64,000 bases of DNA from Vandiemenella viatica (Eukaryota > Arthropoda > Insecta > Orthoptera > Morabidae). The notes beneath the pieces are model-generated. The model did not search any database and was not told the DNA's origin. It worked only from the letters and a program-made list of their open reading frames with translations. The DNA lies in assembly GCA_031002005.1 (NCBI GenBank), contig JARYHS010011408.1, forward strand, positions 223,117,473 through 223,181,472, given 5' to 3'. The position numbers and the translations under genes are program-made. Shown here in pieces: positions 11,434 to 21,945 of this stretch. The first letter of the stretch is position 1. Every line of letters starts with the position of its first letter.

Positions 11434-11673
11434 CTCTAAACTCTTTGCTAATAAGCCTTATTTTCTAAACCTACGTCAATTTACGTGTTTTATAATATTT
11501 TTTCAAAAATAGACTTAAAAAAGAAAACAAGGAAATGTTCTGAGCTTATGTAATGTTTTGTTGCTACAAAATCAAAGCTAACTGTTTATAACATAAATTA
11601 GCATGACATTTTTCTAAAAGTTTGTTGTACGGTGACAGTACTTCTGACCTATCCTGCTCTTCTTGACTTACAG

Positions 11674-11784
11674 GTTCGGGAAAGAGCGCGATCGCTCACT
11701 CCCGGTGCGGAATTCCGCCTGCGGGACTCCACTGAGAACATCCTCGGGATATCCGGGACTCGGTTGAGAGGGAGAGGCGCAAAG
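11674..11784 (+). CDS. Linker exon of the same Ig-protein gene (exon 2 of 3 seen)
   Basis: Candidate internal exon of 111 nt (37 codons, phase 0 to 0). The acceptor is cttgacttacAG and the donor is GCAAAG|GTACTG. It starts VRERARSLTPGAEF and ends RLRGRGAK. It joins in frame to the previous exon, giving ...FFTLK-VRERARSL, which is how the last strand of an Ig domain normally runs into an interdomain linker. The content is GC-rich and rich in Arg and Ser, unlike the AT-rich flanks. No Ig core residues are present, so this is a linker rather than a domain. Support comes from splice sites, phase match, composition and same strand; no homology search was possible. A SINE with a target duplication sits 64 bp beyond the donor. 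Confidence 0.65.
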
Positions 11785-11848
11785 GTACTGTGCAATAAAA
11801 AAAAATATTTTCCAGAAAGCATGAACGAACTATATCTATATTGGTTGT

Positions 11849-12062
11849 GAGCCGGCCTCGCTAGCGTAGGGGCTAGAGTGCTAGTTCCGCGTACCGAAGG
11901 TCGCCGGTTCGAGTCCGGCCGCGGGCATGGGTGTTTAGTGTTGTGTCTGTGAATGTCTTGTCCGTGTTGTAATGTCCTTGTGTCAATACTTGATAGCAAC
12001 AAATCACACTGAGCTGGCTGTATAGCCCAGTAGCCGAATGCCCCCCCCCCCAAAAAAAAAAA
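11849..12062 (+). mobile_element. tRNA-derived SINE, family C, full-length copy
   Basis: tRNA-like head with B box ggttcgagtcc, body with gagctggctgtatagccc, a run of C then A at the 3' end, and an exact 11-bp target duplication atattggttgt (11838-11848 and 12063-12073). It lies 64 bp downstream of the exon 2 splice donor. Other copies: 40836-41078, 57520-57772, and a truncated relative at 59000-59175. Confidence 0.92.
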
Positions 12063-12073
12063 ATATTGGTTGT

Positions 12074-12294
12074 CCAAGTCAGACTTTCTTCTAACTCCAT
12101 ACTCCAACATATCTAACCTTTATTTTGGGATGCAAAATTTTGGGCTGCACTAGGCCTCGCTTTTTTGCCACCTGAGGACATCCTAGTACCGATTTGGTAG
12201 CAGACAAACGCGCTCCGGCGGATGCAGACAGCTTTCTGAATGCTTAATATCAAGAAAACCCCTCGCGTTGTTGGTATCTGAACTACTGCTGGCG

Positions 12295-12336
<42 letters not shown>

Positions 12337-13574
12337 ACCCTGTACCTAATACCAAAATATAAATTTGTGCCTGGAAATAAATATCGTCTTCCGATTCGGA
12401 ATTTACGTTCATGACAACATTAATTATGCGTCCTCGAAACTATGAAGCATTTAAAAGCGTGAGTATTGAAAAATTTACTGTTGTGTGCGTTTCAGTAAAT
12501 CAAGTGGATTCAAATCCAGATACGGGCATGTTAAGTAACGTGCCAAATCGTTAGTCGAGACATGGAATCAACTACATATTATGCCGATATTAATGCCAAA
12601 TTGACAGTAAATCAGGCATCCAGTATGTCTGTTTATCGCAGTGTATGTTACACCAATTTGCTTTCATTAAAATCGATTAATTCTTGAAGGAAGAAATCGA
12701 TCGTTGCCTTTCCGCAAAATAGGTAAACCTGTGTTATAATTTTGTAGTGCATCTGGTAGAAAACAAGTGTCTTCAAGCGGCATACAATCTCTGAAAACAG
12801 AATAGCTGCAATTATTGTGCACCTATAGTGGCTTACCAGCTAAAAAATAATAATTCTGTAAAGCTCAGTCACATTTATTCTCTGAATTATGTTGCGAAAT
12901 TTAAGGGAAAAATCACAGATCATAACAACATTCCAGGAATCTAAAAGCACTTTTGATTTTTGATGTTCTATAGAAAACATAATTGCTGAATCTTGAAGAG
13001 TGAGCAAGTTTAAATAGCTGACATATGTAAACAGTACTTGAGAAATATATATCAGAATCGATTGAAGAAATCAGGGAATTCGTTTATTAGTTAAATTAAA
13101 ATTGATTGATATCAAACTTAGATTAACATCATAAAAAGAGGACACTTTAACATCAAAGTTTGACCAAACTTTTTGAATGAGTTCATGGAAGCTGACGATT
13201 TACTTAAGAAATCAAGGCATTTGAAATACTGGAAACTAAGTGTAAAAAATTAAATGTAGAATGAACTCTTATGAAAATAGTGTGTACCGACGTGAATTTG
13301 TGGAAGACTTGTGTGAATAGTAGAGAAAAGATGTTGGTGCAAAATTATAAGAAATGGGAGATTCGCTAATTTTTTTAATGGAGGTAAAATTTGTATTCGA
13401 AGAAGATAATTGAGTACGGATGTAGAAATTGGTATTACATGATCAAAAAACATGTCTGTTTAGGAAGCGTAAAAACTGCACCTAATAGTCTGACAAAAAA
13501 CTATGGCTGTCGTGTAAAACTTTTTTCTCGCAGCTACTTGATTGATAAGATAAATATAAATAAATTGACGTTTC
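12074..13574. other. Unassigned AT-rich intron with a TA microsatellite
   Basis: Contains a (TA)n run at about 12297-12331. The remainder shows no supported ORF or recognisable repeat. Confidence 0.55.
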
Positions 13575-13793
13575 TTTAAACGTCCGTCATTGATCTAAAA
13601 CATATGCGCATCGTTGTTGATATTGTTGTGAGAATTTATTGTTTATTCGTTATTGTTGTGACACATTCGTAGTTGTCAGACTGTTATCTAGAACAATTAG
13701 TGAATTACGTATTGTGAGACGTCACGGAAAAAGACTAGGTTTTCCGTAGTGTGTTTTACACATCTGAGGCAAAAGTTGCCTCCTGTCGGCCAA

Positions 13794-14083
13794 CGGATTT
13801 CGCTTACCGGCGGACACCCTCCTGCCCACGGACTCTGCCTGACCTCGGACTTCGCCTGACATCGGACTTCGCCTGCCCTCGGGCTTTACGTGCCCTCGGG
13901 CTTCGCCTGCCTACTGACTTCGCGTGCCCACGGACTTCACGTGCCCACGGACTTCGCGTGCCCACGGACTTCGCCTGCTCACCGACTTCGCCTGCTCACC
14001 GACTTCGCCTGCTCACCGACTTCGCCTGCTCACCGACTTCGCCTGCTCACCGACTTCGCCTGCCAACTGGTAACGCCTGCTCC
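13794..14083 (+). repeat. 17-bp tandem repeat array in the LINE 5' leader
   Basis: About 17 units of consensus cggacttcgcctgctca, one of them 18 bp. The central five units (13982-14066) are almost identical and the outer ones are diverged. Because 17 is not divisible by 3, the array reads through all three frames and yields a 17-residue repeat (TDFACSPTSPAHRLRLL) with no stop. It lies before the first ATG of ORF1, so it is more likely a promoter or leader array than protein. Confidence 0.92.
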
Positions 14084-14113
14084 CCAACTGCTGCACATCC
14101 ACCGGACACACCA

Positions 14114-15454
14114 ATGTACGGTAACGCTATGGACCTTTCAGACACCAACCCAACCATCCTTCCACCCACTGTCACTACTAGCCCCCACTTCTACACCATG
14201 GCTACATCTTCAGTTATTACTACAACCACCATCAGCACCACCACCACCACCTCCTCATCAATCATCTGCCCCGCTGCATCTGAAGGCATTCATCAAAATC
14301 TTCCACAGATAGTTCAGAAACCACCACGTGGCACCAGCTATCTTCAAACTGCCAGAAATAATGCAAAACCCTACGAACAGATCAAAAGTGGCTCATTACC
14401 ATCGCCACAAACCTCCTTATCCAATAGTGCAACAACCGCATACGAAGTTATGGACACTTCATCATCACCTCCATCCACGTCACAGACTATTCATACATAC
14501 CTACTAAAAGGGACCTTCCCTGAATATATGAACAGTAAAACCCTAAGCAAATTTATCAAACGACATATACCCAACATTTCTATCCATCAACTTATCCCCA
14601 CTAAAAACGGTATGATCATCAAGAGTAATGAACCAGACTTCCCCAAATTAATTAAAAACAAAATTGGACTATCTTCATTTGGCGACAACGCCAACTTAAC
14701 AACTGTCACCTCATCCCCACCAAAACAACCAACCCCACCTAGAAGACCACCTACACTCACAGCCGTCATCCGAGGAGTAGAGCCAACAATAACTGAAGAA
14801 GAGGTAGTCGCCGAACTCAACTCGAACGACGAATTACATGTTCGAAAAGCTCTCCGAATCAAGAACAGCTTAGGACCCACTTACATGATCAGAGTACTAA
14901 CTGAAGACGCATCAACAATTGATCAACTGCTTAGAAATGGAGCCATAATCTACCATCAAAAACATAGAGTGGAACCATCAAAAACCCCTTCCCCCCAACC
15001 CACACTGTGTGCACGTTGTCTACAATACAATGACCACCTAACGGCAAACTGCAAGAACACCCCTATCTGTCCACACTGCAAAGAGAACCACTTCTTAAAA
15101 GCTTGCCCAAACCTTCAGAAAACTCCCACCTGCAATACTTGTGACCAAAACCATCCTACCTATTCCATTAAATGCAAATCAAAGCCAGCGCCTACCAAAG
15201 CAGAACTCACAGTACCCCTCCGACCCATTGATCCTCCCACACCACCCACCAACTCCATCCGTCCTCCACCGACCATAGAAGATATCCTAAGATTCATGAC
15301 AATCACATTACAAAACCTAAATCCCTTCTCCCGTGAACACACCCTGGCGCAAATTTCAATTGCAGCAAAAGCAGTATTTGGAATACAAATAAACGCCACC
15401 TACTCTCACAATAACGCCCACTTCCAGTTTCTGCCCCTAGAAACCCTCGTCTAA
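14114..15454 (+). CDS. LINE ORF1, gag-like nucleic-acid-binding protein
   Basis: 446 residues from the first ATG in the frame (the frame is open upstream to 13751, but only from a GTG and across the tandem array, so I prefer 14114). Thr/Ser/Pro-rich N-terminus; a middle region (about residues 215-295) with LTAVIRGVEPTITEEEVVAEL and RNGAIIYHQKHRVEP, the pre-zinc-finger domain common in jockey and I elements; then three CCHC knuckles at about residues 299-350: CARCLQYNDHLTANC, CPHCKENHFLKAC and CNTCDQNHPTYSIKC. It would coat the element RNA. A Pro-rich tail follows. Intact, no frameshift. Confidence 0.92.
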   Translation: MYGNAMDLSDTNPTILPPTVTTSPHFYTMATSSVITTTTISTTTTTSSSIICPAASEGIHQNLPQIVQKPPRGTSYLQTARNNAKPYEQIKSGSLPSPQTSLSNSATTAYEVMDTSSSPPSTSQTIHTYLLKGTFPEYMNSKTLSKFIKRHIPNISIHQLIPTKNGMIIKSNEPDFPKLIKNKIGLSSFGDNANLTTVTSSPPKQPTPPRRPPTLTAVIRGVEPTITEEEVVAELNSNDELHVRKALRIKNSLGPTYMIRVLTEDASTIDQLLRNGAIIYHQKHRVEPSKTPSPQPTLCARCLQYNDHLTANCKNTPICPHCKENHFLKACPNLQKTPTCNTCDQNHPTYSIKCKSKPAPTKAELTVPLRPIDPPTPPTNSIRPPPTIEDILRFMTITLQNLNPFSREHTLAQISIAAKAVFGIQINATYSHNNAHFQFLPLETLV

Positions 15455-15488
15455 ACCCACCAACTCCACAACTAGAACTATTCCTAAT

Positions 15489-18302
15489 ATGCCACTTTCC
15501 CACAATATACTTTTCAATAATATCCGATCACTCCCAACGAACAAAAACCTCCTCCTGCATACCCTCGCTACACACGACATCCATTGCTTTATGCTCAATG
15601 AAACCTTCCTCCAACCCCACCATCACATCCGTATGTCACCCTACCAGCTCACCCGAACCGACAACCCAGCGCCTGTAGCACGCGGGGGAGTGGCCATTGG
15701 CTATAAGCATCATATCCCCATCAAAATACACCCACCACTCAACCATCCATCTGAACATATCATTGCCACAGTCTTTCTCAAATCCCTCACAGTCACCCTT
15801 GTCACCATATACATTCGACCCGGTGTTCCCCTCCCTTTAAATTTTATATCATATATAGATAAACATTACAGCTCATACATCATCATGGCAGATATCAATA
15901 TCCATAGCCGCACCCAGCAAGAACTTCATCAATTTCATAACATCCTAACCGCCATGAGAGGTGACATCATTAAAATCCCATTACCCACACGTCCCGAATC
16001 AAACACAACCCCTGACGTAGTTATAGCTTCTCCCAATATACTAACCCGCTCCACCCTTCATGTCCTCGATCCAATCGGCAGTGATCACCTCCCCATTATG
16101 CTTTCCATCCAGTACAATGCCCCCCACACCCCACACCCACCCAACCCCACACCCCATAAATATATTCAAAACTACAATAAAACCAACTGGAAAGACTACA
16201 GGAAATACATAGACGACCAGATAGCGACAGATAACCCAAATATCATAGACGCAGACAGCCTACTTACAACCGCCGAATACCTCCAACGTACAATCACAGA
16301 CGCTACTGCCGCTCATATCCCCTTGACTCCTATCACCCCTCACAAACCATCACTATCCAGACGAGCCCTTCAACTTCTTCATATCTCACGTCGCCTCTTC
16401 CGCACCTACCTAAGAACCCATGACTGTCAGCTACTCACCCTCCACCGACAACTCCAGCGAACAGTCCGCAACTGTATCGCCGCTCAGAAAAGACGCACAT
16501 GGAGGGACACCTGCAACCAACTAAGCCAAAAATATTCGCAAAACTCCTCCCAATACTGGTCCACCTTCCGCCGCTTAACTGGTCTCAAACCCGCCCCCAA
16601 CTACCCCCTCCTCCACAACAACCTTCCTGTCCCCGACAACACTCAAAAAGCCAACCTCTTCGCCAACCTACTTGAAACCATCCACACTGTCCCAAACGAC
16701 CCCAAATTCGACTACTCAGACTCCCATATCATCGAACAGCGTGCCAACCCTACATCACCTCCCCTCCTACCCGACTTCAACTACATTCAAACCGTCAGCC
16801 GTACTGGACTTAACACGCCTATCACAGCTAATGACATCCTATCCGTCCTCAGCACGAAGAAAAATACTGCCCCGGGCCCAGATTCAATCACTTATCGCCA
16901 CATTAAAGAAGCACCCCGCTCTTTCCATCAACTTCTAGCTCATCTATATACAAACGTACTATACTCTGGCATCTATCCCCCAAAATGGAAATCTTCAAAA
17001 ATCCTTATGTTCCCCAAACCTAACAAACCCACATCAGATCCGAACTCATACCGCCCCATCAGCCTCACCTCCGTCTTCAGCAAAACATTTGAAACCATAC
17101 TATCACGACGTATCCACAAACATCTATCACAACACTCTCTCCTATCCCCCGCCCAGTGTGGCTTCCGTCCAAACCTATCGACCCAAGATCAACTCCTCAG
17201 ACTTATGCACCTTCTGACCACCCACATCAACACCCACAGATCAGCAATACTTATACTATTAGATATTGAAAAGGCTTTTGATCGAGTATGGCACGCTGGC
17301 CTCATTTTCAAATTGCAAACCTTCGCCCTTCCTATCACCTACATTCGCACAATAGCTTCCTTCCTCACCAACCGTACCTCTTTCGTTTCCATAAACAACA
17401 TTCTCTCCCGCATCTTCACCATGACCGCAGGTGTCCCCCAAGGGTCTGTCCTGTCGCCCCTCTTATACATCATGTACATAACCGATATACCCATTCCCGC
17501 ACCACCTACATATATCCTTAAGTACGCCGATGACACCGCCTACCTCGCCGTTCATAAAACCCTTCAACAGTCGGAGAAAGCCCTACAGATCATACTAGAC
17601 TGCTTTGTTAAATGGTGCAACCGCTGGCGACTAATAATTAATCCCAATAAAACACAAGCCATTATTTTTGGAAAAACTAGTAAAAGATACAGGCTCGCTG
17701 ATTTTAACATAACCATATACAATCATCCCATCCAGCTACAACCCACAGTTACATACCTAGGAATCACCCTCGACCGACATCTTACATGGACACCTCATCT
17801 TAGAACCATCAACTCCAAAGCCCAAACCCGCCTAAACCTTTTAAAATTACTTACTGGAACATCCTGGGGACTACATAGCCAGGTCATCATAAATACATAC
17901 AAAGCATTTCTTCGCCCCATCTTAACTTATGGTCACCTCTCATGGCTCTCCGCCCCTGATCACTTCTACAATAGACTCCAAATAATAGAACGCCACGCCC
18001 TCCGAATCGCCTACCGAATAAGACTACCTTCTCCTACCCAACAGCTTTATACCAGAATGCGTTTTCCTCACATACTGATCCACATAGAATCCCTCCGGCT
18101 AAAATATGCTATCAATAGCCTTCTAAACAAAAATCCAATAACTCACCGCCTACTTAAAGAACCACTTCATCTCCCCTCCTGTTACAAACAGATCCCACCA
18201 ACACTGCACCTCCAAAATATCCTTTTTATAACCCAGCACAGAGACCGACCGCCTACCATACCTCAACAAGAGAAGAGAACAAAAATTTACCCCACTCTGT
18301 GA
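15489..18302 (+). CDS. LINE ORF2, APE endonuclease and reverse transcriptase
   Basis: 937 residues, ATG 34 nt after the ORF1 stop and in the +1 frame relative to it. N-terminal apurinic-type endonuclease: LNET with Glu38, RGGVAIGY, MADINIHSR, and SDHLP with Asp199/His200. Reverse transcriptase: NSYRPISLTSVFSKTFE, CGFRPNLSTQDQL, block A LLDIEKAFDRVWH from about Asp592, AGVPQGSVLSPLLY near 647, and YADD at 679-682. A C-terminal thumb region contains YLGITLDRHLTWTPHL and LRPILTYGHLSW. No RNase H domain. Length is close to jockey ORF2 (about 900 residues). It nicks the target and copies the RNA in place. All visible catalytic residues are kept. Confidence 0.95.
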   Translation: MPLSHNILFNNIRSLPTNKNLLLHTLATHDIHCFMLNETFLQPHHHIRMSPYQLTRTDNPAPVARGGVAIGYKHHIPIKIHPPLNHPSEHIIATVFLKSLTVTLVTIYIRPGVPLPLNFISYIDKHYSSYIIMADINIHSRTQQELHQFHNILTAMRGDIIKIPLPTRPESNTTPDVVIASPNILTRSTLHVLDPIGSDHLPIMLSIQYNAPHTPHPPNPTPHKYIQNYNKTNWKDYRKYIDDQIATDNPNIIDADSLLTTAEYLQRTITDATAAHIPLTPITPHKPSLSRRALQLLHISRRLFRTYLRTHDCQLLTLHRQLQRTVRNCIAAQKRRTWRDTCNQLSQKYSQNSSQYWSTFRRLTGLKPAPNYPLLHNNLPVPDNTQKANLFANLLETIHTVPNDPKFDYSDSHIIEQRANPTSPPLLPDFNYIQTVSRTGLNTPITANDILSVLSTKKNTAPGPDSITYRHIKEAPRSFHQLLAHLYTNVLYSGIYPPKWKSSKILMFPKPNKPTSDPNSYRPISLTSVFSKTFETILSRRIHKHLSQHSLLSPAQCGFRPNLSTQDQLLRLMHLLTTHINTHRSAILILLDIEKAFDRVWHAGLIFKLQTFALPITYIRTIASFLTNRTSFVSINNILSRIFTMTAGVPQGSVLSPLLYIMYITDIPIPAPPTYILKYADDTAYLAVHKTLQQSEKALQIILDCFVKWCNRWRLIINPNKTQAIIFGKTSKRYRLADFNITIYNHPIQLQPTVTYLGITLDRHLTWTPHLRTINSKAQTRLNLLKLLTGTSWGLHSQVIINTYKAFLRPILTYGHLSWLSAPDHFYNRLQIIERHALRIAYRIRLPSPTQQLYTRMRFPHILIHIESLRLKYAINSLLNKNPITHRLLKEPLHLPSCYKQIPPTLHLQNILFITQHRDRPPTIPQQEKRTKIYPTL

Positions 18303-18570
18303 ATGACATCAAAATCGCCTACTACTAGCCACAAATCTGCAAGAAAAGCAAACAAAATATTGTACAAAACTACAACTCTGATCATGTAACATCTAAATTC
18401 AAATCTACTGTATTATTTTTGTAAAAGTGTAAACATTCCTTTACGAAAATCTATTGTAAACCATATTATCATTTGGCTGAAGAGCACGACATGTGTGCTG
18501 CCAGCCCGCTTCCCCCATTAAGGAGGTTGAATGAAATGACAATAAATATATATATATATATTTAAACGTC

Positions 18571-18900
18571 AGAATTAAGATTTTTACCATTCGATGATTT
18601 TCTAGTTGTGGTATAATTATGTATAAGGTTTTTTTTATCGTTAATCGATTGTATGCCTCAACGCAAAACATACTTGGCTTAAATAATAATTTCAATGCTT
18701 CTGGGATAGTGCTGCATTCTAGTATTAATTGCAGACGTTTTGGTCGATTGCTTCTGCCTTATTTCAATGATAAAAAGTAAGTCAAATTTACAAAAAAAAA
18801 AAAAAAAAAAATAGCAATATGTGTCCACTTATCATTAGGGCGTTGCGACTTACGACCCCTCTGGTTGAATACATGCACTGTGATTCAGTTGAGAAGAATG
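18571..18900. other. Unassigned sequence with a short poly-A
   Basis: A run of about 20 A near 18791-18811; no other feature seen. Confidence 0.5.
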
Positions 18901-19242
18901 TCATAAATTCGTTGTACCCTCTTCTGAGACAAGTTTAGGCTGCAACCGTTGTAACTGGTCGATGATTTCCCAAATACTGGCACTGGGACGAATTAGCCGT
19001 CCAAGCTGGTCCCATTTACGTTCTATCGTGGACAGGGGATCTTGATGGCTATAGGAGTACCTCAGCATAACGCAGACAGTTCGTAGAGAGACGTGCTGTG
19101 AGAGAGGACGAGAATTCTTCTGGTGAAAGATGGCACCACAATACTGTCGCATGAGAGGTAACACACGAGGACGCCTAACGTTTGTGGCGTACCGTTGTGC
19201 CATCAGAGATCCATCAATCATACATTCATTAGATATGCACAC
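18901..19242 (-). pseudogene. Tc1-like transposase, C-terminal relic
   Basis: Minus strand 113-residue open stretch with RYATNVRRPRVLPLMRQ, then GAIFHQKNSRPLSQHVSL (family pattern HQDNARPH, so the catalytic Asp is lost), and DPLSTIERKWDQLGRLI (family DLSPIEHVWD). It lacks the N-terminal DNA-binding part and the first catalytic region. Inverted repeats not located. Confidence 0.8.
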
Positions 19243-19245
19243 ATT

Positions 19246-19942
19246 TAATCTCTGAGTAAGACAATAAAGGATGAATAATACCCAAAACTCCGCCTAGACT
19301 CAGGCCGACGAATCTTTGAACATAGGCCAGTGCAACAGGGGCCGTCAGGAAAGTAGTACTCGTTTGCGCCATGTACAGCGCTGGCGTCTCTAGTAGCCGC
19401 CATACACGATCAACTAGTTTCAGTCCATTGTTTGTGAGGTTATGTTCGGCCATTAATTATTTTCTTGTTTCTGTGAGTGTTTAAAATATATTAAAAATTG
19501 AGAACGCCACCAAGTGAGATTCTTTAACGCAAAAAATGTACTACTATGAGATATTCATCGCGACAGCTAAGTTGTTTATGGAGGCAATGCAATGGATGAA
19601 TCATCCGTTCGGCGCTGGCGTCGAAATTTATGGGGATAGAGAACATTCACGAAGACAAGCGAATAGTATGCTCGTCGGTCATTACTGACGACGGTCGGCC
19701 TTTCACTCTAGAAGAAATAAGTAAGCAATTTTCGCATGTTTCATCTGTTTACAAAATAAAAAGACTGATTCGGAGGAACATATTTTAAAAGTGATGAAGA
19801 CCAGAAAGAAGGAGCGGAGTAATATGAGGAACACAGCATAACAAGTGTTTGAATTTACATGGTGACTACACAGAAAAGTAGTGAGTTAAGTACACGTAAA
19901 ATAATTTTTTAACAAAATATTGACTTAGAATAATTTAATTGA
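19246..19942. other. Unassigned sequence
   Basis: Between the Tc1 relic and the mariner. Short open frames occur on both strands but none is recognisable. Confidence 0.45.
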
Positions 19943-20102
19943 TAGGTTGGTGCATAAGTTCGTAGCGTTTTTGTGATACTCTGGTTGCTATGGGTTTATG
20001 TATCGAGTGTCAATTTTGTTTCGAAATGTAGTTGTTGTGCTTGAATTTGCATATTGGTTTATTCATTGTTGCAATACTGAGTGGAGTCAGTAATACTAGA
20101 AA

Positions 20103-20377
20103 GTGGAGTGTCAAGTGGAAAAAGTACGACATTTCCGACATATTAAGTGGAAGGTGGTCAGAAATATTGACACCGTGTGTGGATACAATTTCATCGGAGA
20201 GAGAAAGGCAAGAAAATCTCGTAGTAAGGAGGGTTGCTTCGATATCAGTGACGCTCCACGTTCAGGAAGACTTTCGAAGTTTTTTTAACACTGTTTAGAC
20301 ACATTAATCCACAATGATCCACGTCAGTATATTCGAGAACTGGCAAATGTGATGAACTGTGGCCATTCCACCACCCT

Positions 20378-20433
<56 letters not shown>

Positions 20434-20626
20434 AGGCGTGAGTTTGGGTGATCATTCCGCGCCCACCTTACTCACGTGATCTTACGCCCTCAAATTTTTA
20501 CTATTTCCTCTCTTTACCGAAACTCTACAAGGAACTTTATTTATAATTGAAAATACGCTCCGAACATGGTTGGACGACTTCTTTATCTCAAAATCAAACC
20601 ATGCGATTTCTAAAGGTGTGGAATCG

Positions 20627-20630
<4 letters not shown>
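20103..20630 (+). pseudogene. Mariner transposase remnant
   Basis: The N-terminal helix-turn-helix half and a C-terminal piece with the PYSPDLAPSDY-like block survive in different frames. The DDD core between them is missing and replaced by poly-A. Nonfunctional. Confidence 0.8.
20380..20432 (+). repeat. Poly-A tract, 53 nt
   Basis: Uninterrupted A run inside the mariner transposase. Confidence 0.95.

Positions 20631-20673
<43 letters not shown>
20629..20673 (+). repeat. Poly-A tract, 45 nt
   Basis: Second uninterrupted A run in the same mariner. Confidence 0.95.
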
Positions 20674-20676
<3 letters not shown>

Positions 20677-20805
20677 CCAGCGTTAGCATACTGTTGTAAT
20701 TATTAAAGGAGAAGATATTGTTGGTGATTAACTTGTCTCTTATATGTATCTGATGTGTTTAACAAACTTATTAAAAATAACTTTACGAACTGATGCACCT
20801 ACCTA

Positions 20806-21520
20806 ATATTATGCGGGTACTACTTTCTGGAGGTTCCCTACAGCAAATACGCTACCAGCAGTATGATACATTAAAGCAAGTTTGAAGAAATCGCTTTCGA
20901 TTCTGCACCGAAAATGAGACGCTTGCTAAATATGCTGATTAAGATGTCCAAGATATAAATTGGCTGATGTTTATAACAGATGGGGTAGAGCACAAGTGCT
21001 ACATAGCACGTTCATCATTTGGCTTGATGGATGGTGGAATGTTACCGAGGCTATTACAACGGTAACGACACTAACTCACATACAAGAGGACCCTGCGGAC
21101 TCGGGTTTGAACACGGTGCGAATTTAATTGACACTATCTTTACAAGTCATCTGTGACTTTTGCAATATGAGAAATTACACATTTATGCTCAATCATTTAC
21201 CTCGCTCGATTTTGTAAACTATCGTCACATGATTTAAGATCACTCCAACAATTATTTACAGTCCCGCATTTCAGTTGGTTTGCTATTAAGTTTCCCCGAT
21301 TCTAAATGGCTCTGTAAAAAAAGTAATGAGATTAAAGGGTTTTTGATTTGGACCCCGGCTTTGCCAGTAATTATCGAGGCACCAAATTCGTCCTTTACTC
21401 CTAGAAAATTTTATTTTCTGTATGTGAAGTGTGTTAGAACTCTTTCCTGATTTTTTTTAATGGTGTCTGGGACGAAATCTGGGTTAGCAGGTTCAAGTCA
21501 TGGTGGCGGAAGAAATTTTC
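20806..21520. other. Unassigned sequence
   Basis: No supported gene or repeat recognised. Confidence 0.45.
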
Positions 21521-21524
21521 ATCA

Positions 21525-21945
21525 TCATGACTTGTCCTAATCACCAGATTGTGCTCTAAAGTCCTGGGTTCAATCCCAGACCTGTCACCAGTGTGTACGG
21601 CGCCTTTGATGGCGATTTGTTCATCGGATGGGGAAGTTAAGTCTGACGGCTACTATGGTGTCTTTCGAAAGAGTAGGCCTGACTGTGTCGACAACTGGTA
21701 TCATCCTCTACCTTCTTCATCACTCATAGCACTCTATACTGACCACTCACATTATCACTGTAATCCATACCTATAATAAAATGTATGAACACATACTCGG
21801 GAAGGCAATGGGAATCCACCTCATTCATCTTCCCATGGATGGGTGCATCTTTCATGGCAATCGCCGACGCCCATAATCGGCCATGCCGTCATATGAAGTC
21901 CCAAGAAGGTAGGTCTTAACGTCGCCATAATAAATTATTTGATAT
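21525..21945 (+). mobile_element. Possible tRNA-derived SINE, unnamed family
   Basis: A B-box-like ggttcaatccc at about 21568-21578 sits at the 5' side of a GC-moderate body with no ORF. An A box is not clear and no second copy exists in the window, so this is tentative. Confidence 0.35.

Larger units (their letters stand above)
13585..18560 (+). mobile_element. Full-length jockey-like non-LTR retrotransposon
   Basis: 4976-bp element flanked by a perfect 10-bp target duplication tttaaacgtc (13575-13584 and 18561-18570). Order: 5' leader with a 17-bp tandem array, ORF1 (gag-like with zinc knuckles), 34-nt gap, ORF2 (endonuclease plus reverse transcriptase), 3' UTR, AATAAA at 18541 and a short (TA)n tail instead of poly-A. 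Both ORFs are open, so the insertion appears recent and possibly competent. The coding strand is very C-rich and G-poor. Jockey-clade placement rests on the ORF1 pre-zinc-finger region and on ORF2 lacking RNase H. Confidence 0.95.
19945..20803 (+). mobile_element. Mariner element interrupted by two poly-A tracts
   Basis: Left end ggttggtgcataagttcgtagcg and reverse complement of the right end ggtaggtgcatcagttcgtaaag are inverted repeats, each flanked by TA. The ends resemble the cecropia/Hsmar1-type GGTTGGTGC termini. Plus-strand transposase pieces: DISDAPRSGRLSK and HNDPRQYIRELANVMNCGHST before 20380, then PYSRDLTPSNFYYF and LRTWLDDFFISK after 20433. The region expected between them is replaced by 53 A (20380-20432), and a second run of 45 A is at 20629-20673. 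Confidence 0.85.

Noticed and set aside
13751..14113. ORF1 extended to a GTG at 13751
   Set aside because: The first ATG in frame is 14114; the upstream open frame is an effect of the stop-free 17-bp array.
19229..19453. Minus-strand 74-codon frame next to the Tc1 relic as its N-terminus
   Set aside because: The peptide does not resemble a Tc1 DNA-binding domain, and stops separate it from the C-terminal part.
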